From contig CM038045.1 in assembly GCA_021397845.1 (NCBI GenBank), positions 145,162,638-145,226,637 of the forward strand: a stretch of DNA of 64,000 nucleotides. Direction: 5' to 3'. The first letter of the stretch is position 1. The number at the start of each line of letters is the position of its first letter. Positions 23,620 to 35,559 of the stretch are shown piece by piece. Below the pieces are notes generated by a model that saw only the letters and a list, made by a program, of their open reading frames with translations, was not told the DNA's origin and did no database searches. The position numbers and the translations under genes are program-made. Source of the DNA: Areca catechu. Its lineage: Eukaryota; Streptophyta; Magnoliopsida; Arecales; Arecaceae.

Positions 23620-24600
23620 CTAATAGTTTATAGGTTCTCTAAGTTTAATCCTAGCTTGACATGCACATGAAAATTTACAGTGAACTCCTAGCAAATTCCA
23701 AAGAGTATGCCAGAAGTAAGATGCAAACCTAACATGCATGATGAATGCATGTAGTATGCTAATCTCAGCTAAATGCAATCTAATAATCCTAGAAATGCTG
23801 GAGGTATCTGGAAAGGACAGAAAATAGGAAGTGGATTCAAAATTAGTCTGGTAGGGTAGGGAAAAAGGTTCAAGGTTAGTTGGATAAAGTAGGATAAAAG
23901 AAGGCATGTCAGGGACTAATCCTAGACTAATGAGGCTAACCTTACGAGGTTGCGGTATATCTATGGGGTTTGCATAATGGAAGGATGGGTTACTAATCTC
24001 AGGGAAGAGGTCCTTAATGGGAACTATAGGAGGAGGCTCATCCTGAGGGTACTGATTCAAAGAGATCAAGTCCTTAACAAATTCTTCTGGTTCTTGTATT
24101 TTAGGACTAGACTCTATAATTTGGCTCTCCTCTATGGTTTCCTCAGGTAAGGCTCTAGTAGCAGTACCTAGGTTCTCTTCCTCTATTTGTTCTTCCACTA
24201 TAGCTTTAGGTTGGATGTGGTCAAGGTCAACTACCTCTAGGTTGGCTTCTACCTGGGTATCTATTAGGTCATCTAATTCTAGGTCATCTAAAGGTGTCTC
24301 CTCTTCTCCCTTATACTCATCCACTAGGCTCGCATCAGCTTCATACACTTCCGCGTTAATGTAAGCCTTGTTAATCTCAGGAATGGTTGGAGAAGGTCGG
24401 CTAGGAAAAAACTGGCTAGGTCCTGGTTTCTGATTATGGACACTAATCCTAGTAGGTTCAGGTTGCCAAAGGGGTAGTGGCTCACTACTGGGGTCATATT
24501 TAGGGATACTAATCCTATGGGGTTCAAGTTGACTAAGGAAAACCTGACTAGTACTATATTGATACCTAGGGGTTATGGGTTCTCTGGGCTCATAGGACAA
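23620..24600 (-). CDS. open linker plus integrase-like ORF, B unit 2 (326 aa)
   Basis: The longest open frame of the B array. Residues 1-85 are proline-rich and follow the 14-residue repeats in frame (the frame is open upstream of this first ATG). Residues about 86-105 hold EVYEADASLVDEYKGEEE, then an acidic linker. The C-terminus has TSYFLSFPDTSSISRIIRLH, LAEIS, FASYFWHTLWNLLG and KFSCAC. The FW.TLW..LG part matches the integrase core just before its third catalytic residue, but the frame ends before that residue. It is probably not a working enzyme; whether it is translated is unknown. Confidence 0.5.
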   Translation of the reverse strand: MSYEPREPITPRYQYSTSQVFLSQLEPHRISIPKYDPSSEPLPLWQPEPTRISVHNQKPGPSQFFPSRPSPTIPEINKAYINAEVYEADASLVDEYKGEEETPLDDLELDDLIDTQVEANLEVVDLDHIQPKAIVEEQIEEENLGTATRALPEETIEESQIIESSPKIQEPEEFVKDLISLNQYPQDEPPPIVPIKDLFPEISNPSFHYANPIDIPQPRKVSLISLGLVPDMPSFILLYPTNLEPFSLPYQTNFESTSYFLSFPDTSSISRIIRLHLAEISILHAFIMHVRFASYFWHTLWNLLGVHCKFSCACQARIKLREPINY

Positions 24601-25379
24601 GGGTGTAGATCTATGGGTTATTGGATTATAGGATCTGGGGTCATAGGATTTTGGGTCAGCTCTATGGTCAGGTTCTAAGGATGGATCATGGTATGGGGTC
24701 CTCCTAAGTTTGGGCTCCCTATATGGGTCAGGATATTGGGTTCTCCTAGGGTTGGACTCCCTATATGGGTCAGAATATTGGGATCTCCTAGGGTTGGACT
24801 CCTTATATGGGTCAGAATATTGGGTTCTCCTAGGGTTGGACTCCCTATATGGGTCAGAATATTGGGTTCTCCTAGGATTGGACTCCCTATATGGGTTAGA
24901 GTATTGGGTTCTCCTAGGTTCAGTATCATAATAAGGGTCATGGTAAGGGGTTCTTCTAGGTTCAGTATCATAATAAGGGTCATGGTAAGGGGTTCTTCTA
25001 GGTTCAGTATTATTGTATGGGTCAGGCTGAGGGGCTCTCCTAGGTTCAACCTCTCGGTATGGATCAAGGTTTGGGGTCCTCCTAGGTTGAGGATTGTAGT
25101 ACGGGTCAGGATAAGGGGCTCTCCTAGGTTCGACCTCATGGTATAGATCAGGGTTTGGGGTCCTCCTAGGTTGAGGGACTCAGGATCTGGCTCAGACTGT
25201 GATCCATGGGTTCTTTGTATGGTCCCTACACGGCCTTCTAACTGGTCAAACCTATTGGCAAGATGGTCAATTCAATTGTTGGTTTGGGTACCAGACTAAG
25301 TTAACTGGGCCATGGATTGGGTTAGTTGCTCAGTGAGTGCTTTTATTTGGGCTTGCAAATTTTTCATGGGTTCAGACAT
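24601..25379 (-). pseudogene. gag-derived repeat protein, B unit 2
   Basis: Same layout as unit 1: coiled-coil-like N-terminus, then 14-residue PRRT..Y.DPY repeats from 42-bp units (24720-25190). A CAG-to-TAG stop lies in the N-terminus (about 25295) and one G is missing near 25175, which shifts the N-terminus out of frame with the repeats. Confidence 0.7.
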
Positions 25380-26288
25380 TCGTGAAGGAGGTGGGTGATA
25401 TTAAACCCCTGATCTAGTGCTCATGCAAGACTCGATCAGACCGACTACAGCTGACTAGACCTATAGTCCAAACTAGATGCTCAATCAGGGTGGCAAACTA
25501 GCCTATAGTAATCCTGTACTCAGCCAGGCAGGTGTAAGGGGAGTGTTAGGTCCCTGATTGCCAATCATAGACACCAATCAGAGATTGGCCAGGTAGGCGG
25601 ACCAGCACACAAGCCCTTCGGGATTGAATCCCTAAACCACCATTCTAGACACTGAGCACAAAGCACGCACAGGTTAGCTTGACACAATGATCTGACACAT
25701 AGTCCGGACCCGACCAGTTAGTGTCCCTAGCCCACTAGGGCAAATTAAGTCTAGTTAATTTTAGGTTAAGGCTTGGGACCGAATGCAAGGTATGTGGTTT
25801 TGGGCTAAGGAGAGGTGATCAAATCCTCCCCCTATATGATATAGCAAGAGTGCCCTTAAAAATAAATTATGCAATGATGCCAGGCAGATGAGGATGCAAA
25901 TTAGGGTTTAGATGTTTTTGGTATTTTTGGAGAATATGTATTTTTTTTTGGTATTTTTTTTAAAATAGAAGAAAACTTACAAATCATGGCCTAATATGCT
26001 GGAAATATACTAAAATTAAAAGATATGCAAAAGATGCTAAACAAAACCCTAAAACTTCCAAACTTTTCTTGCTGAAAAAATAGAGCCAAAACTTTTTGGC
26101 TGTATTTCGGCTTGCAGAAAATTCACAGGCCATAATAAAATCTGCAAAATTTCTTAAAACTACTGTGAATTATGTTGAATACAGAAAAAAAAATTTTAGA
26201 ATTTCTAGAGTTTTTATCAAGGAGAAATAATTAAAATAACAGAGCATATACGAACAAAAAAATTGCAGAAAACAAGCCCTAATCTAAG
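25380..26288 (-). promoter_or_regulatory. leader of B unit 2
   Basis: Near-identical to the unit 1 leader. The perfect CCCTAG-CCCA-CTAGGG hairpin is at 25725-25740. The primer site follows at 26289-26300, with one change (minus strand TGGAATCAGAGC). Confidence 0.6.
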
Positions 26289-26301
26289 CTCTGATTCCAA
26301 A

Positions 26302-27716
26302 TGATGCGGGACTAATATGCATGCAATTCTTTTTGTATTTTTTATATGTCGAGTTAGGTGATTAATTCCCAAATTTCAGAACAAAATTAGTTGTAGGGAA
26401 TTTTGTATGAATTTTTTAAGCCAAGCATGCAGATTAGAACCTAGAAAAGTACTAAAGAAGGATCGCCGGGGCTGAGAAGCCTCGGTTAGGGCAAGTTCTC
26501 CTACAATAATCAGACTGGAGGTAGAGGGGGTGTACTTGACAATGTCTGAAGCTCCCGGTGAAGATCACAATGAAGGGATCTCTCATTCCTCAATGGATAC
26601 CCAGCTTTCTGATCGGTGGTCCGATTGAGGCTTTGTTGGAGTCGTTGGATTCGTAGGAACTCGGGGACCTGCAAACGACCTGTCAGGGGTTAGAAAACTC
26701 AAAGGAGATCAAGAAAATAAAGGAAAATAGCAAAGGAAAGAAAGTTTTGGAGGGGCTGGAAGGATGGTTGGCGGCAGGAAGATGATTGCAAACACCGGGA
26801 AGAAGAACTCTCAAACCCCTTTATGCATACAACAGCGTAATCACACAAAGCAATAGAAGAACTCAAGGTTTATTTCATATATCAAAATCTCCTTTCATAC
26901 AAGAGGCTAGGGTCCTTTAAATAGACCCTTAACCTTGGGCTCTAAGTAAGGGCACATAAGTCTTTACATAAGAATCCCTTTCCCTCTCAAACCCTAGCTA
27001 GAAAATAAGGAAACATTAGGTAGAAAAAATCCCTAAAATTCTCTTGACTTGGTCAACACTCCAAGGATGCCTAGGGGGGCATGTTGGGCTTCTAGGAGTA
27101 GCAAGAGGCTGGCCCAAAGGGGCTCGGGCGCATGGGTTTGGACCTCTAGAAGCTGGGGTGGCCTAGTAGCCAGGTAGCAGGAATATTCCCTGGTATCTTG
27201 CTTCTTAGGGGCTTGGGCTTAGTGCCTGGGCTTGATTTCTTTGGGCTAGGATGCAGATGGACCTCTAAAATCATGGATTCCTTGGTATATGAATATATTT
27301 TGGCATCTGGAAGTTAATCTGGGCATCTGGAGTGTATCTGCAAGGAATCAGGGTTTTCTAAATTTTCCTCTTGGGGTCTTCAAATCTTCAAGCTGGGTTG
27401 GACTTGGGCTATACTTCCATGTCTTAAATCTGATTGGACTTGGTCTTCACTTGTATGATGTGGTCTTGAGTCTTCAATATGGTTGAATAGGACTCAAAAA
27501 AATAAAATTAGCTCGACATGAGCTAACTAACACTGGACTGAACTAGCTTAACATGAGCTGACTAGTACGGAACTGAAACTCAAAAGACTCAAATAACAAC
27601 TAAAATGGACTCAGATGGGCTAAGCCCTTATTACAGATGGACTCATAAATTATTGATCAATTCACAGAGGATTGAATAGCCTCTGTCTTTTTCTGGTGCC
27701 TTCGGTGTCCCCACTA
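26302..27716 (-). repeat. B array LTR 3 (shared)
   Basis: Starts TGATGCGGGAC; the right end is GGTGTCCCCACTA (27704-27716), one change from the usual CACCA. The U5 stem-loop is at 26466-26485. It lacks about 35 bp around 26596 that the other copies have. Confidence 0.92.
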
Positions 27717-28320
27717 ATTCTCCCGGGGTGGGAGGAACTCGACCTTGTCGAGTGAAGACCAAGCTGGCTCACATATCTCTCGAGGAGGTCTAGGTTGAGG
27801 TGCTGCAAGTCCTCTCGAGAAATCCATGAATCGTCCGACTCTGGTTGGCCTTGCCATCGGACCAGGAAACGTTGATAACCGCGGCCCCGGGTCATAATGG
27901 CTTGATCGTCCAGGATACGCTCGATCCGTTCTCCTCTCTCAGGCCAAATTTATTAGTGGACACTCTGGGTTAGGGTCACTCACAATGAAAAGGAATAGGT
28001 TCAAAAGCCTCACTAGGTATCATTGCCGGTTCCCTGTACTCAACCAGGTCTATAATATTGAAGATATAACTAATGCCCAAATCCGAAGGCATGTCTAACA
28101 CCTAGGCATTTGATCCAACCATCTCCATTACTTTAAAAGGTCCGGCTCTACGAGCATGAAGCTTCTTTTAGGCCTATGCCTAACCAAGATAGAATCCACT
28201 ACATCAAATTCTTTGACCCTTCTTCGGGAATTAGCCAGTTGTTTTAAGATTAGTGCGGGTGGTGAACATGCTAGGCACATGCAGACTCCTAACAAATGAT
28301 GCAAAGGACTCATACTGACG
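27662..28320 (-). pseudogene. integrase C-terminus and chromodomain, B unit 3
   Basis: Same blocks as units 1 and 2: KEFDVVDSILVRHRPKRSFM near 28210 and YQRFLVRWQGQPESDDSWIS followed by REDLQ near 27850. The tail reads SSSSHPGRISGDTEGTR and runs 55 bases into LTR 3. Confidence 0.75.
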
Positions 28321-28383
28321 CCTAACAGACTCGACTATGCATTCCTATCGAAGGAAATTTTATTGAACTCTTTGGATCTAAAC

Positions 28384-29214
28384 CTAATAGATTATAGGTT
28401 CTCTAAGTTTGATCCTAGCTTGACATGCACATGAAAATTTACAGTAAACTCCTAGCAAATTCCAAAGAGTATGCGTGAAGTAAGATGCAAACCTAACATG
28501 CGTGATGAATGCATGTAGTTTGCTAATCTCAGCTAAATGCAATCTAATGATCCTAGAAATGCTGGAGGTATCTGGAAAGGACAGAAAATATGAAGTGGAT
28601 TCAAAATTAGTTTGGTAGGGTAGGGAAAAAGGTTCAAGGTTAGTTGGATAAAGTAGGATAAAAGAAGGCATGTCAGGGACTAATCCTAGACTAATGAGGC
28701 TAACCTTACGAGGTTGCGGTATATCTATGGGGTTTGCATAATGGAAGGATGGATTACTAATCTCAGGGAAGAGGTCCTTAATGGGAACTATAGGAGGAGG
28801 CTCATCCTGAGGGTACTGATTCAAATAGATCAAGTCCTTAACAAATTCTTCTGGTTCTTGTATTTTAGGACTAAACTCTATAATTTGGCTCTCCTCTATG
28901 GTTTCCTCAGGTAAGGCTCTAGTAGCAGTACCTAGGTTCTCTTCCTCTATTTGTTCTTCCACTATAGCTTTAGGTTGGATGTGGTCAAGGACAACTACCT
29001 CTAGGTTGGCTTCTACCTGGGTATCTATTGGGTCAGCTAATTCTAGGTCATCTAAAGGTGTCTCATCTTCTCCCTTATACTCATCCACTAGGCTCGCATC
29101 AGCTTCATACACTTCCGCGTTAATGTAAGCCTTATCAATCTCAGGAATGGTTGGAGAAGGTCGGCTAGGAGAAAATTGGCTAGGTCCTGGTTTCTGATTA
29201 TGGACACTAATCAT
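28384..29214 (-). pseudogene. linker plus integrase-like ORF, B unit 3 (276 aa)
   Basis: Homologous to 23620-24600 over most of its length, with the same acidic linker and the same SYFLSFP...FASYFTHTLWNLLG end. It starts later because a CAA-to-TAA change near 29230 cuts off the proline-rich part. Confidence 0.55.
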
Positions 29215-30143
29215 AGTAGGTTCAGGTTACCTAAGGGGTAGTGGCTCACTACTGGGCTCATATTTAGGGGTACTAATCCTTTGGGGTTCAAGTTGACTAA
29301 GGAAAACCTGACTAGTACTAGATTGATACCTAGGGGTTATGGGTTCTCTGGGCTCATAGGACAAGGGTGTAGATCTATGGGTCATTGGATTATAGGATCT
29401 GGGGTCATAGGATTTTGGGTCAGCTCTATGGTCAGGTTCTAAGGATGGATCATGGTATGGGGTCCTCCTAAGTTTGGGCTCCCTATATGGGTCAGGATAT
29501 TGGGTTCTCCTAGGGTTGGACTCCCTATATGGGTCAGAATATTGGGTTCTCCTAGGGTTGGACTCCCTATATGGGTCAGAATATTGGGTTCTCCTAGGGT
29601 TGGACTCCCTATATGGGTCAGAGTATTGGGTTCTCCAAGGATTGGACTCCTTATATGGGTCAGAGTATTGGGTTCTCCTGGTTCAGTATCATAATAAGGG
29701 TCATGGTAAGGGGTTCTTCTAGGTTCAGTATCATAATAAGGGTCATGGTAAGGGGTTCTTCTAGGTTCAGTATTATTGTATGGGTCAGGCTGAGGGGCTC
29801 TCCTAGGTTCAACCTCTCGGTATGGATCAGGGTTTGGGGTCCTTCTAGGTTGAGGATTGTAGTACGGGTTAGGATAAGGGGCTCTCCTAGGTTCGACCTC
29901 ATGGTATAGATCAGGGTTTGGGGTCCTCCTAGGTTGAGGGGACTCAGGATCTGGCTCAGATTGTGACCCGTGGGTTCTTTGTATGGTCCCTACACGGCCT
30001 TCTAACTGGTCAAACCTATTGGCAAGGTGGTCAATTCTATTGTTGGTTTGGGTACCAGACTGAGTTAATTGGGCCATGGATTGGGTTAGTTGCTCAGTGA
30101 GTGCTTTTATTTGGGCTTGCAAATTTTTCATGTGTTCAGACAT
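29215..30143 (-). pseudogene. gag-derived repeat protein, B unit 3
   Basis: The best preserved N-terminus: starts MSEHMKNLQAQIKALTEQLT at 30143 and stays open through the coiled-coil-like part and six repeats (PRRTPYHDPYYDTE type). A missing G near 29680 then shifts the remaining repeats into another frame. The gag core and zinc knuckle are absent. Confidence 0.7.
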
Positions 30144-31065
30144 TTGTGAAGGAGGTGGGTGATATTAAATCCCTGATATAGTGCTCATGCAAGACTCGAT
30201 CAGACCGACTACAGCTGACTAGACCTATAGTCCAAACTAGATGCTCAATCAGGGTGGCAAACTAGCCTATAGTAATCCTTTACTCAGCCAGGCAGGTGTA
30301 AGGGGAGTGTTAGGTCCCTGATTGCCAATCATAGACACCAATCAGAGATTGGCCAGGGAGGTGGACCAGCACACAAGCCCTTCGAGATTGAATCCCTAAA
30401 CCACCATTCTAGACACTGAGCACAAAGCACACATGGGTTAGCTTGACACAATGATCTGACACATAGTCCGGACCCGACCAGTTAGTGTCCCTAGCCCACT
30501 AGGGCAAATTAAGTCTAGTTAATTTTAGGTTAAGGCTTGGGACCGAATGCAAGGTATGTGGTTTTGGGCTAAGGAGAGGTGATCAAATCCTCCCCCTATC
30601 TGATATAGCAAGAGTGCCCTTAAAAATAAATTATGCAATGATGGTAGGCAGATGAGGATGCAAATTAGGGTTTAGATGTTTTTGGTATTTTTGGAGAATA
30701 TGTTTTTTTTTTGGTATTTTTTTTTAAATAAAAGAAAACTTGCAAATCATGGCCTAATATGCTGGAAATATACTAAAATTAAAAGATATGCAAAAGATGC
30801 TAAACAAAACCCTAAAACTTCCAAACTTGTCTTACTGAAAAAATAGAGCCAAAAATTTGCTGGCTGTATTTTGGCTTGCAGAAAATTCACAGGCCATAAT
30901 AAAATCTGCAAAAGTTCTTAAAACTACTGTGAATTATGATGAATCCAGAAAAATAAATTTTAGAATTTCTGGAGTTTTTATCAAGGAGAAATAATTAAAA
31001 TAACAGAGCATATACGAACAAAAAAATTACAGAAAATAAGCCCTAATCTAAGCTCTGATTCCAAA
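30144..31065 (-). promoter_or_regulatory. leader and primer site of B unit 3
   Basis: Conserved leader with the hairpin CCCTAG-CCCA-CTAGGG at 30489-30504. The primer site at 31052-31063 reads TGGAATCAGAGC on the minus strand, the same one-base variant as in unit 2. Confidence 0.6.
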
Positions 31066-32515
31066 TGATGCGGGACTAATATGCGTGCAATTCTTTTTGT
31101 ATGTTTTATATGTGGGGTTAGGTGATTAATTCCCAATTTTCAGATCAAAATTAGTTGTAGGGAATTTTGTATGAATTTTTGAAGCCAAGCATGCAGATTA
31201 GAACCTAAAAAAGTACTAAAGAAGGATCGCCCGGGATGAGAAGCCTCGGTTAGGGCAAGTTCTCCTACAATAATCAGACTGGAGGTAGAGGGGGTGTACC
31301 TGACAATGTCTGAAGCACCCGGTGAGGATCACAACGAAGGGATCTCTCATTCCTCGATGGATGTGGCCTGGAAAATCGAGCCAAAGTCCCACGGATACCC
31401 AGCTTTCTACTCGGTGGTCCGATTAAGGCTTGGCTGGAGTCGTTGGATTCGTAGGAACTCGGGGACCTGCAAACGACCTATCAGGGGTTAGAAAACTCAA
31501 AGGAGATCAAGAAAATAAAGGATAACAGCAAAGGGAAGAAAGTTTTGGAGGGGCTGGAAGGATGGTTGGCGGCAGGAATAGGATTGCAAACACCGGGAAG
31601 AAGAACTCTCAAACCCCTTTATGCACACAACAGCGTAATCACACAAAGCAATAGAAGAACTCAAGGTTTATTTCATATATCAAAATCTCCTTTCATACAA
31701 GAGGCTAGGGTCCTTTAAATAGACCTTTAACCTTGGGCTCCAAGTAAGGGCACATAAGTCTTTACATAAGAATCCCTTTCCCTCTCAAACCTTAGCTAGA
31801 AAATAAGGAAACATTAGGTAGAAAAATTCTCTAAAAATTCTCTTGACTTGGTCAACACTCCAAGGACGCCTAGGGGGGCTTGTTGGGCTTCTAGGAGTAG
31901 CAAGAGGCCGGCCCAAAGGGGCTCGGGCACATAGGTTTGGACCTTTGGAAGCTGGGGTGGCCTGGTAGCCAGGTAGCAGGAATATTCCATGGTATCTTGC
32001 TTCTTAGGGGCTTGGGCTTGGTGCCTGGGCTTGATTTCTTTGGGCTAGGATGCAGATGGACCTCTAAAATCATGGATTCCTTGGTATATGAATATATTTT
32101 GGCATCTGGAAGGGAATCTAGGCATCTGGAGTGCATCTATAAGGAATCAGGGTTTTCTGAATTTTCCTCCTGGGGTCTTCAAATCTTCAAGCTGGGTTGG
32201 ACTTGGGCTATACTTCCATGTCTTCAATCTGATTGGACTTGGTCTTCACTTGTATGATATGGTCTTGAGTCTTCAATATGGTTGAATAGGACTCAGAAAA
32301 ATAAAATTAGCTCGATATGAGCTGACTAACACTGGACTGAACTAGCTCAACATGAGCTGACTAGTACAGAACTGAAACTCAAAAGACTCAAATAACAACT
32401 AAAATGGACTCAGATGGGCTAAGACCTTATTACAGATGGACTCATAAATTATTGATCAATTCACAGAGGATTGAAAAGCCTCTGTCTTATTCTGGTGCCT
32501 CTGGTGTCCCCACCA
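31066..32515 (-). repeat. B array LTR 4
   Basis: Starts TGATGCGGGAC, ends GGTGTCCCCACCA (32503-32515). It is followed at once by copia F sequence rather than by an internal region, so it is the outer 5' LTR of the array. Confidence 0.9.
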
Positions 32516-32670
32516 CTTCTATTATATATGACCTCACAAGTTTAAACACTAAGCCGGTAGTCCAAGAACCAATTACTAAACTAATCAATATGATCATCTA
32601 GCAATGTACTCGACGTCCCATAGGTTGAATTATTGTAAAGCAACATTCAAGAAACTAAGCATATGGTTAC
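32516..32670 (-). mobile_element. copia element F, LTR fragment (part 1)
   Basis: This sequence continues across element C into 41513-42239: the TSD GTTAC (32666-32670) and GTTAT (41513-41517) flank C and the text joins smoothly. The joined sequence has the character of an Angela-like Ty1/copia LTR read in antisense. Its outer part is cut off by the B array. Confidence 0.6.
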
Positions 32671-34047
32671 TGATGTGGCGACATTCGTTCACGTGGAGCA
32701 TATAGGTGGCCATGGTGATAGGAGACCCGCCATCCGGGTGTGGTGGCCTGGCGAAGGGCCGAAGCTGGGTTCATTGGGTGAGCTCCTCATCTGAGATCAG
32801 CCTCCTTGCCGAGGTCAAGCTCCTAGTCGAGGCTGGGCTCATGGATCAGCCCCTTGTTTGAGATCAACCTCTCTATCGAGGTCAAGCTCCTAGTCGAGGC
32901 CGTGCTCATTGGGCAAGCCCCCTGTCTGAGATCAGCCTCCCTGTCGAGGCCAAGCTCCCAGTCGAGGCCGGGCTCATTGGGCGAGCCCCCCATCTGAGAT
33001 CAGCCTCTCTGCCGAGGTCAAGCTCCCAACAGAGACCAGGCTCATTGGGCGAGCCCCCCGTCTGAGATCAACCTCCCTACCAAGGTCAAGCTCCTAGCCA
33101 AGGCCGGCCACATTGGGCGAGCCCCTTGTCTGAGATCAGCCTTCCTATCGAGGTCAAGCTTCCAGCCGAAGCCAGGCTCACGAGGTGCACCCCTGTCTGA
33201 GGTCAGCTCCTGATTGGGGCCATGTTCGTGTCCCAATACGGAGTCCCAAGTATGGAGTTTCTGCTAGAAAGCAAATGTTCAAATCATGTTGCAGCAAAAG
33301 CTTGGCCACCAATAGCCTTCTACAGGTGGCACCAATCCCACCAGAGGTACGATATGGGCACCCCTAGGCCCCAGGCCTGGTGGAGTGCTACCATGCCCAC
33401 GGCCATACCACCAACGATTGCCCACCACCACGGCATGATACCCGAAGCCATCCCAAGAGTAGAATCCAGCCAAGGCCCCAAGACCTAGAACGCTTGGGCG
33501 GTCCCTCATGAAATAGAAGCACCCCTCCTATAAGGAGTAGGGAGAAGAAAAAAGAAAAGGAGGAGAAGGGTTTCCTTCCCGGGGGAAGCGAAGGAAATGA
33601 GAGGAGCTTCTTCCCTTTGTGGGGGAGGTCTATAGATTGGCACATCCAGGGAGCTCCCCTGGGCTCCTGGAGACCCCCTCTCGGAGAGAGTCCACGACCC
33701 CTCTTCCGGAGACAGGGAGAAAGGTAAGAAAGGTATGAACACAGGGGAAGGCGAGGGAGAGGTAAGTCCCTGTTCCCCGCTCTCGATCCTGACTCTTTTC
33801 ATTTCCTTTACCTTCCCGCATCGAGTCACTCCCTCTCAACGGACGTGTCCCCCAAGCCCTACACCGTGGAGGTCTTTTCTGTTCCCCTTGATCATCCCAC
33901 TGACTTGATCGTTATAGTGTCCTCGCTGGAATCCCCGGCTCGGGTCTCCCCCATCTTGCAGGAAGGAAGGGAGGATGCATGGCGTCAGCGGAGGAGGAAC
34001 GCCTTGGAGCGACCGAGCTGCAGGCCATGGCAATCTTGGTGGCAACA
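32671..34047 (+). repeat. 5' LTR of element C
   Basis: 1377 bp, starts TGATGTGGCG and ends GGTGGCAACA. It has a tandem-repeat U3 (32760-33230), a TATA-like CCTATAAGGAG at 33527-33537, and a U5 with ACTGACTTGATCGT near 33898. It matches the split right copy throughout. Confidence 0.85.
32760..33230. repeat. 68-bp tandem repeat in the U3 of LTR C
   Basis: Six to seven copies of a 67-68 bp unit built around CATTGGGCGAGCCCCC, TGAGATCAGCCTCC and GAGGTCAAGCTCC. The same units recur at 38945-39220 and 40560-40640 in the right LTR, with a different copy number. Direct repeats in U3 often act as enhancer-like units; that is an inference here. Confidence 0.85.
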
Positions 34048-34210
34048 GATTAGCATACTAGGTAGGGATAAGTTTCAAGATTTTGGCAACCAATAGATTG
34101 GCATGCCAGGAAGGGGACGAAGTTTCAAGATCCTAGCGACTAACAGATTGTCACACTAGGAAGGGATAAGTTTCAAGATCCTAGCGACCAATAGATTGGC
34201 ACGCCAGGAA
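34048..34210 (+). repeat. PBS-adjacent repeat, three copies of about 57 bp
   Basis: The PBS-like stretch GATTGGCACGCCAGGAA and the sequence after it (GGGATAAGTTTCAAGATCCTA) are repeated three times, followed by a fourth PBS-like copy at about 34193. The first copy, next to the LTR, is degenerate (GATTAGCATACTAGG). Confidence 0.75.
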
Positions 34211-34212
34211 CA

Positions 34213-34347
34213 ATGGCAACCATCGTCACCCCTGGGGGGCAGACTGGGGGCACAAGAGGGGAAGACGACCGTGTCTTCCCAAATGACGGCCACCTCCCAC
34301 AGCACTCTCTGGTGCGGGCCGGCTCCATCCATCTCTCTTTAAGATGA
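34213..34347 (+). pseudogene. gag start remnant of element C (44 codons)
   Basis: ATG follows the last PBS-like copy and opens MATIVTPGGQTGGTRGEDDR, ending at TGA 34345-34347. Its position matches where gypsy gag begins, but the rest of gag is missing. No domain can be seen, so the call rests on position only. Confidence 0.3.
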
Positions 34348-34499
34348 TTGTCAATGAGTTTGACCCGAGCCCCCTGAAGGAGTAGCACACTCCCATCCAT
34401 GTGACCAGAGTCCGATAGGTAATTCTCTTCCCCTATTACACTCACAATATGAAGAGCTGTGTGATAGGTTCGCAGGAGAAGCTTCTGTCTCACCACCGA

Positions 34500-35170
34500 T
34501 GGCATGTATTATAGTCTAACACCTACCACTGAGCCCAAGGTCTAGGGATGTCAGCCAGGAAGCTCGAGGGGCCCCCGCCATCTACCACTGGACTCTCAGT
34601 TCAGCTCTTGCCTTGCTCACAGTCCAGAGATTTCCACAGTGACTCAACAAAGTCCCGCCATCTACCGCGAGGCTCACAGTTTGGCAACTACTGTTCTAAT
34701 AGTCCGAAGATGTTCGCGAAGACTCCAAAAGGCCCCCGCCATCTACCACCTGACTCTTAATTCAGCTCTTGCCTTGCTCACAGCCCAGAGATGTCCGTAG
34801 CGACTCAACGAAGTCCTGCCATCTACTGTGAGGCTTACAGCTTGGCATTTGCTATGCTCATAATCCGGAGATGTTCATGAGGAACCCCGACGGTCCTGTT
34901 ATCCACAACTTGGCTCGTTGACCAGCACCCACTACACTAACAATCATGAGATATCCGTAGAGATGCCAAAAGCTCTGTCACCTGACTCGTAGCATGGTCA
35001 ACTGATGAGCCGAGCCCTCTCGATGGGCCCGCATCAAAGCTTTGAGCTCGAGCAGTCCACCCCTTGTCAAGGATGTAACACGTGCCCTTTGATTATTGAA
35101 ACTTACTTTTAGCACAACCTCATCTTTTATCTATGCAGGCACTCATCTAGCTAACCTCAAGCCTGTCTAA
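34500..35170. repeat. diverged tandem repeats in element C, about 95-190 bp
   Basis: Phrases such as CCCCGCCATCTACCAC, GCTCACAGTCC.GAGATGT and CTCTTGCCTTGCTCACAG return at irregular steps, alternating between two related units. There is no open frame. Similar tandem blocks are known in internal regions of Tat-type elements. Confidence 0.6.
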
Positions 35171-35455
35171 GCCCGAAAACTCTCGAAGCCCGACACTTTA
35201 AGCTGAGAAACTCCCGAAGCCCGGCACTCTAAGCCTGGAAACTCCCGAAGCCCGGCACTCTAAACCCGGAAACTCTCGAAGCCCGGTACTCTAAGCTCAA
35301 AAACTCCTGAAGCCCGACACTCTAAGCCTGGAAACTCCCGAAGCCCGATACTCTAAGCCCGAAAACTCTCGAAGTCTAACACTCTAAGCCCAAAAACTTA
35401 CGAAGCCCGACACTCTAAGCCCGAAAACTCCCAAAGCCCGGCGTTCAGGACCAGA
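35171..35455. repeat. 31-bp tandem repeat in element C
   Basis: About nine copies of a 31-bp unit combining CTAAGCCCGGAAACTCCCG and AAGCCCGGCACT, with few differences between neighbours. Confidence 0.85.
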
Positions 35456-35559
35456 AGCTCAGCCACCTCTCGGCTCTGGCTGCCTTGTTCAAAGTCTAGA
35501 GATGTCCACCAGGAAACTCCCGAAGTCTTGGCCATCCACTGCCTGACTCATAACTGGGC

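Larger units (their letters stand above)
16701..32515 (-). mobile_element. family B tandem array: 4 LTRs, 3 internal regions
   Basis: LTRs at 16701-18156, 21504-22952, 26302-27716 and 31066-32515 alternate with three near-identical internal regions, giving a repeat period of about 4.80, 4.80 and 4.76 kb. Each inner LTR serves as the 3' LTR of one unit and the 5' LTR of the next. Each unit keeps a primer site, leader, repeat-protein ORF, integrase-like remnant and chromodomain, but no RT or RNase H. The outer flanks (TTTTA at the left, CTTCT at the right) do not match, so this is not one simple insertion; unequal LTR-LTR recombination is the likely origin. Confidence 0.9.

Noticed and set aside
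16696..32520. Matching TSD for the whole B array
   Set aside because: The flanks TTTTA and CTTCT differ at three of five positions; no shift of one or two bases gives a convincing match.
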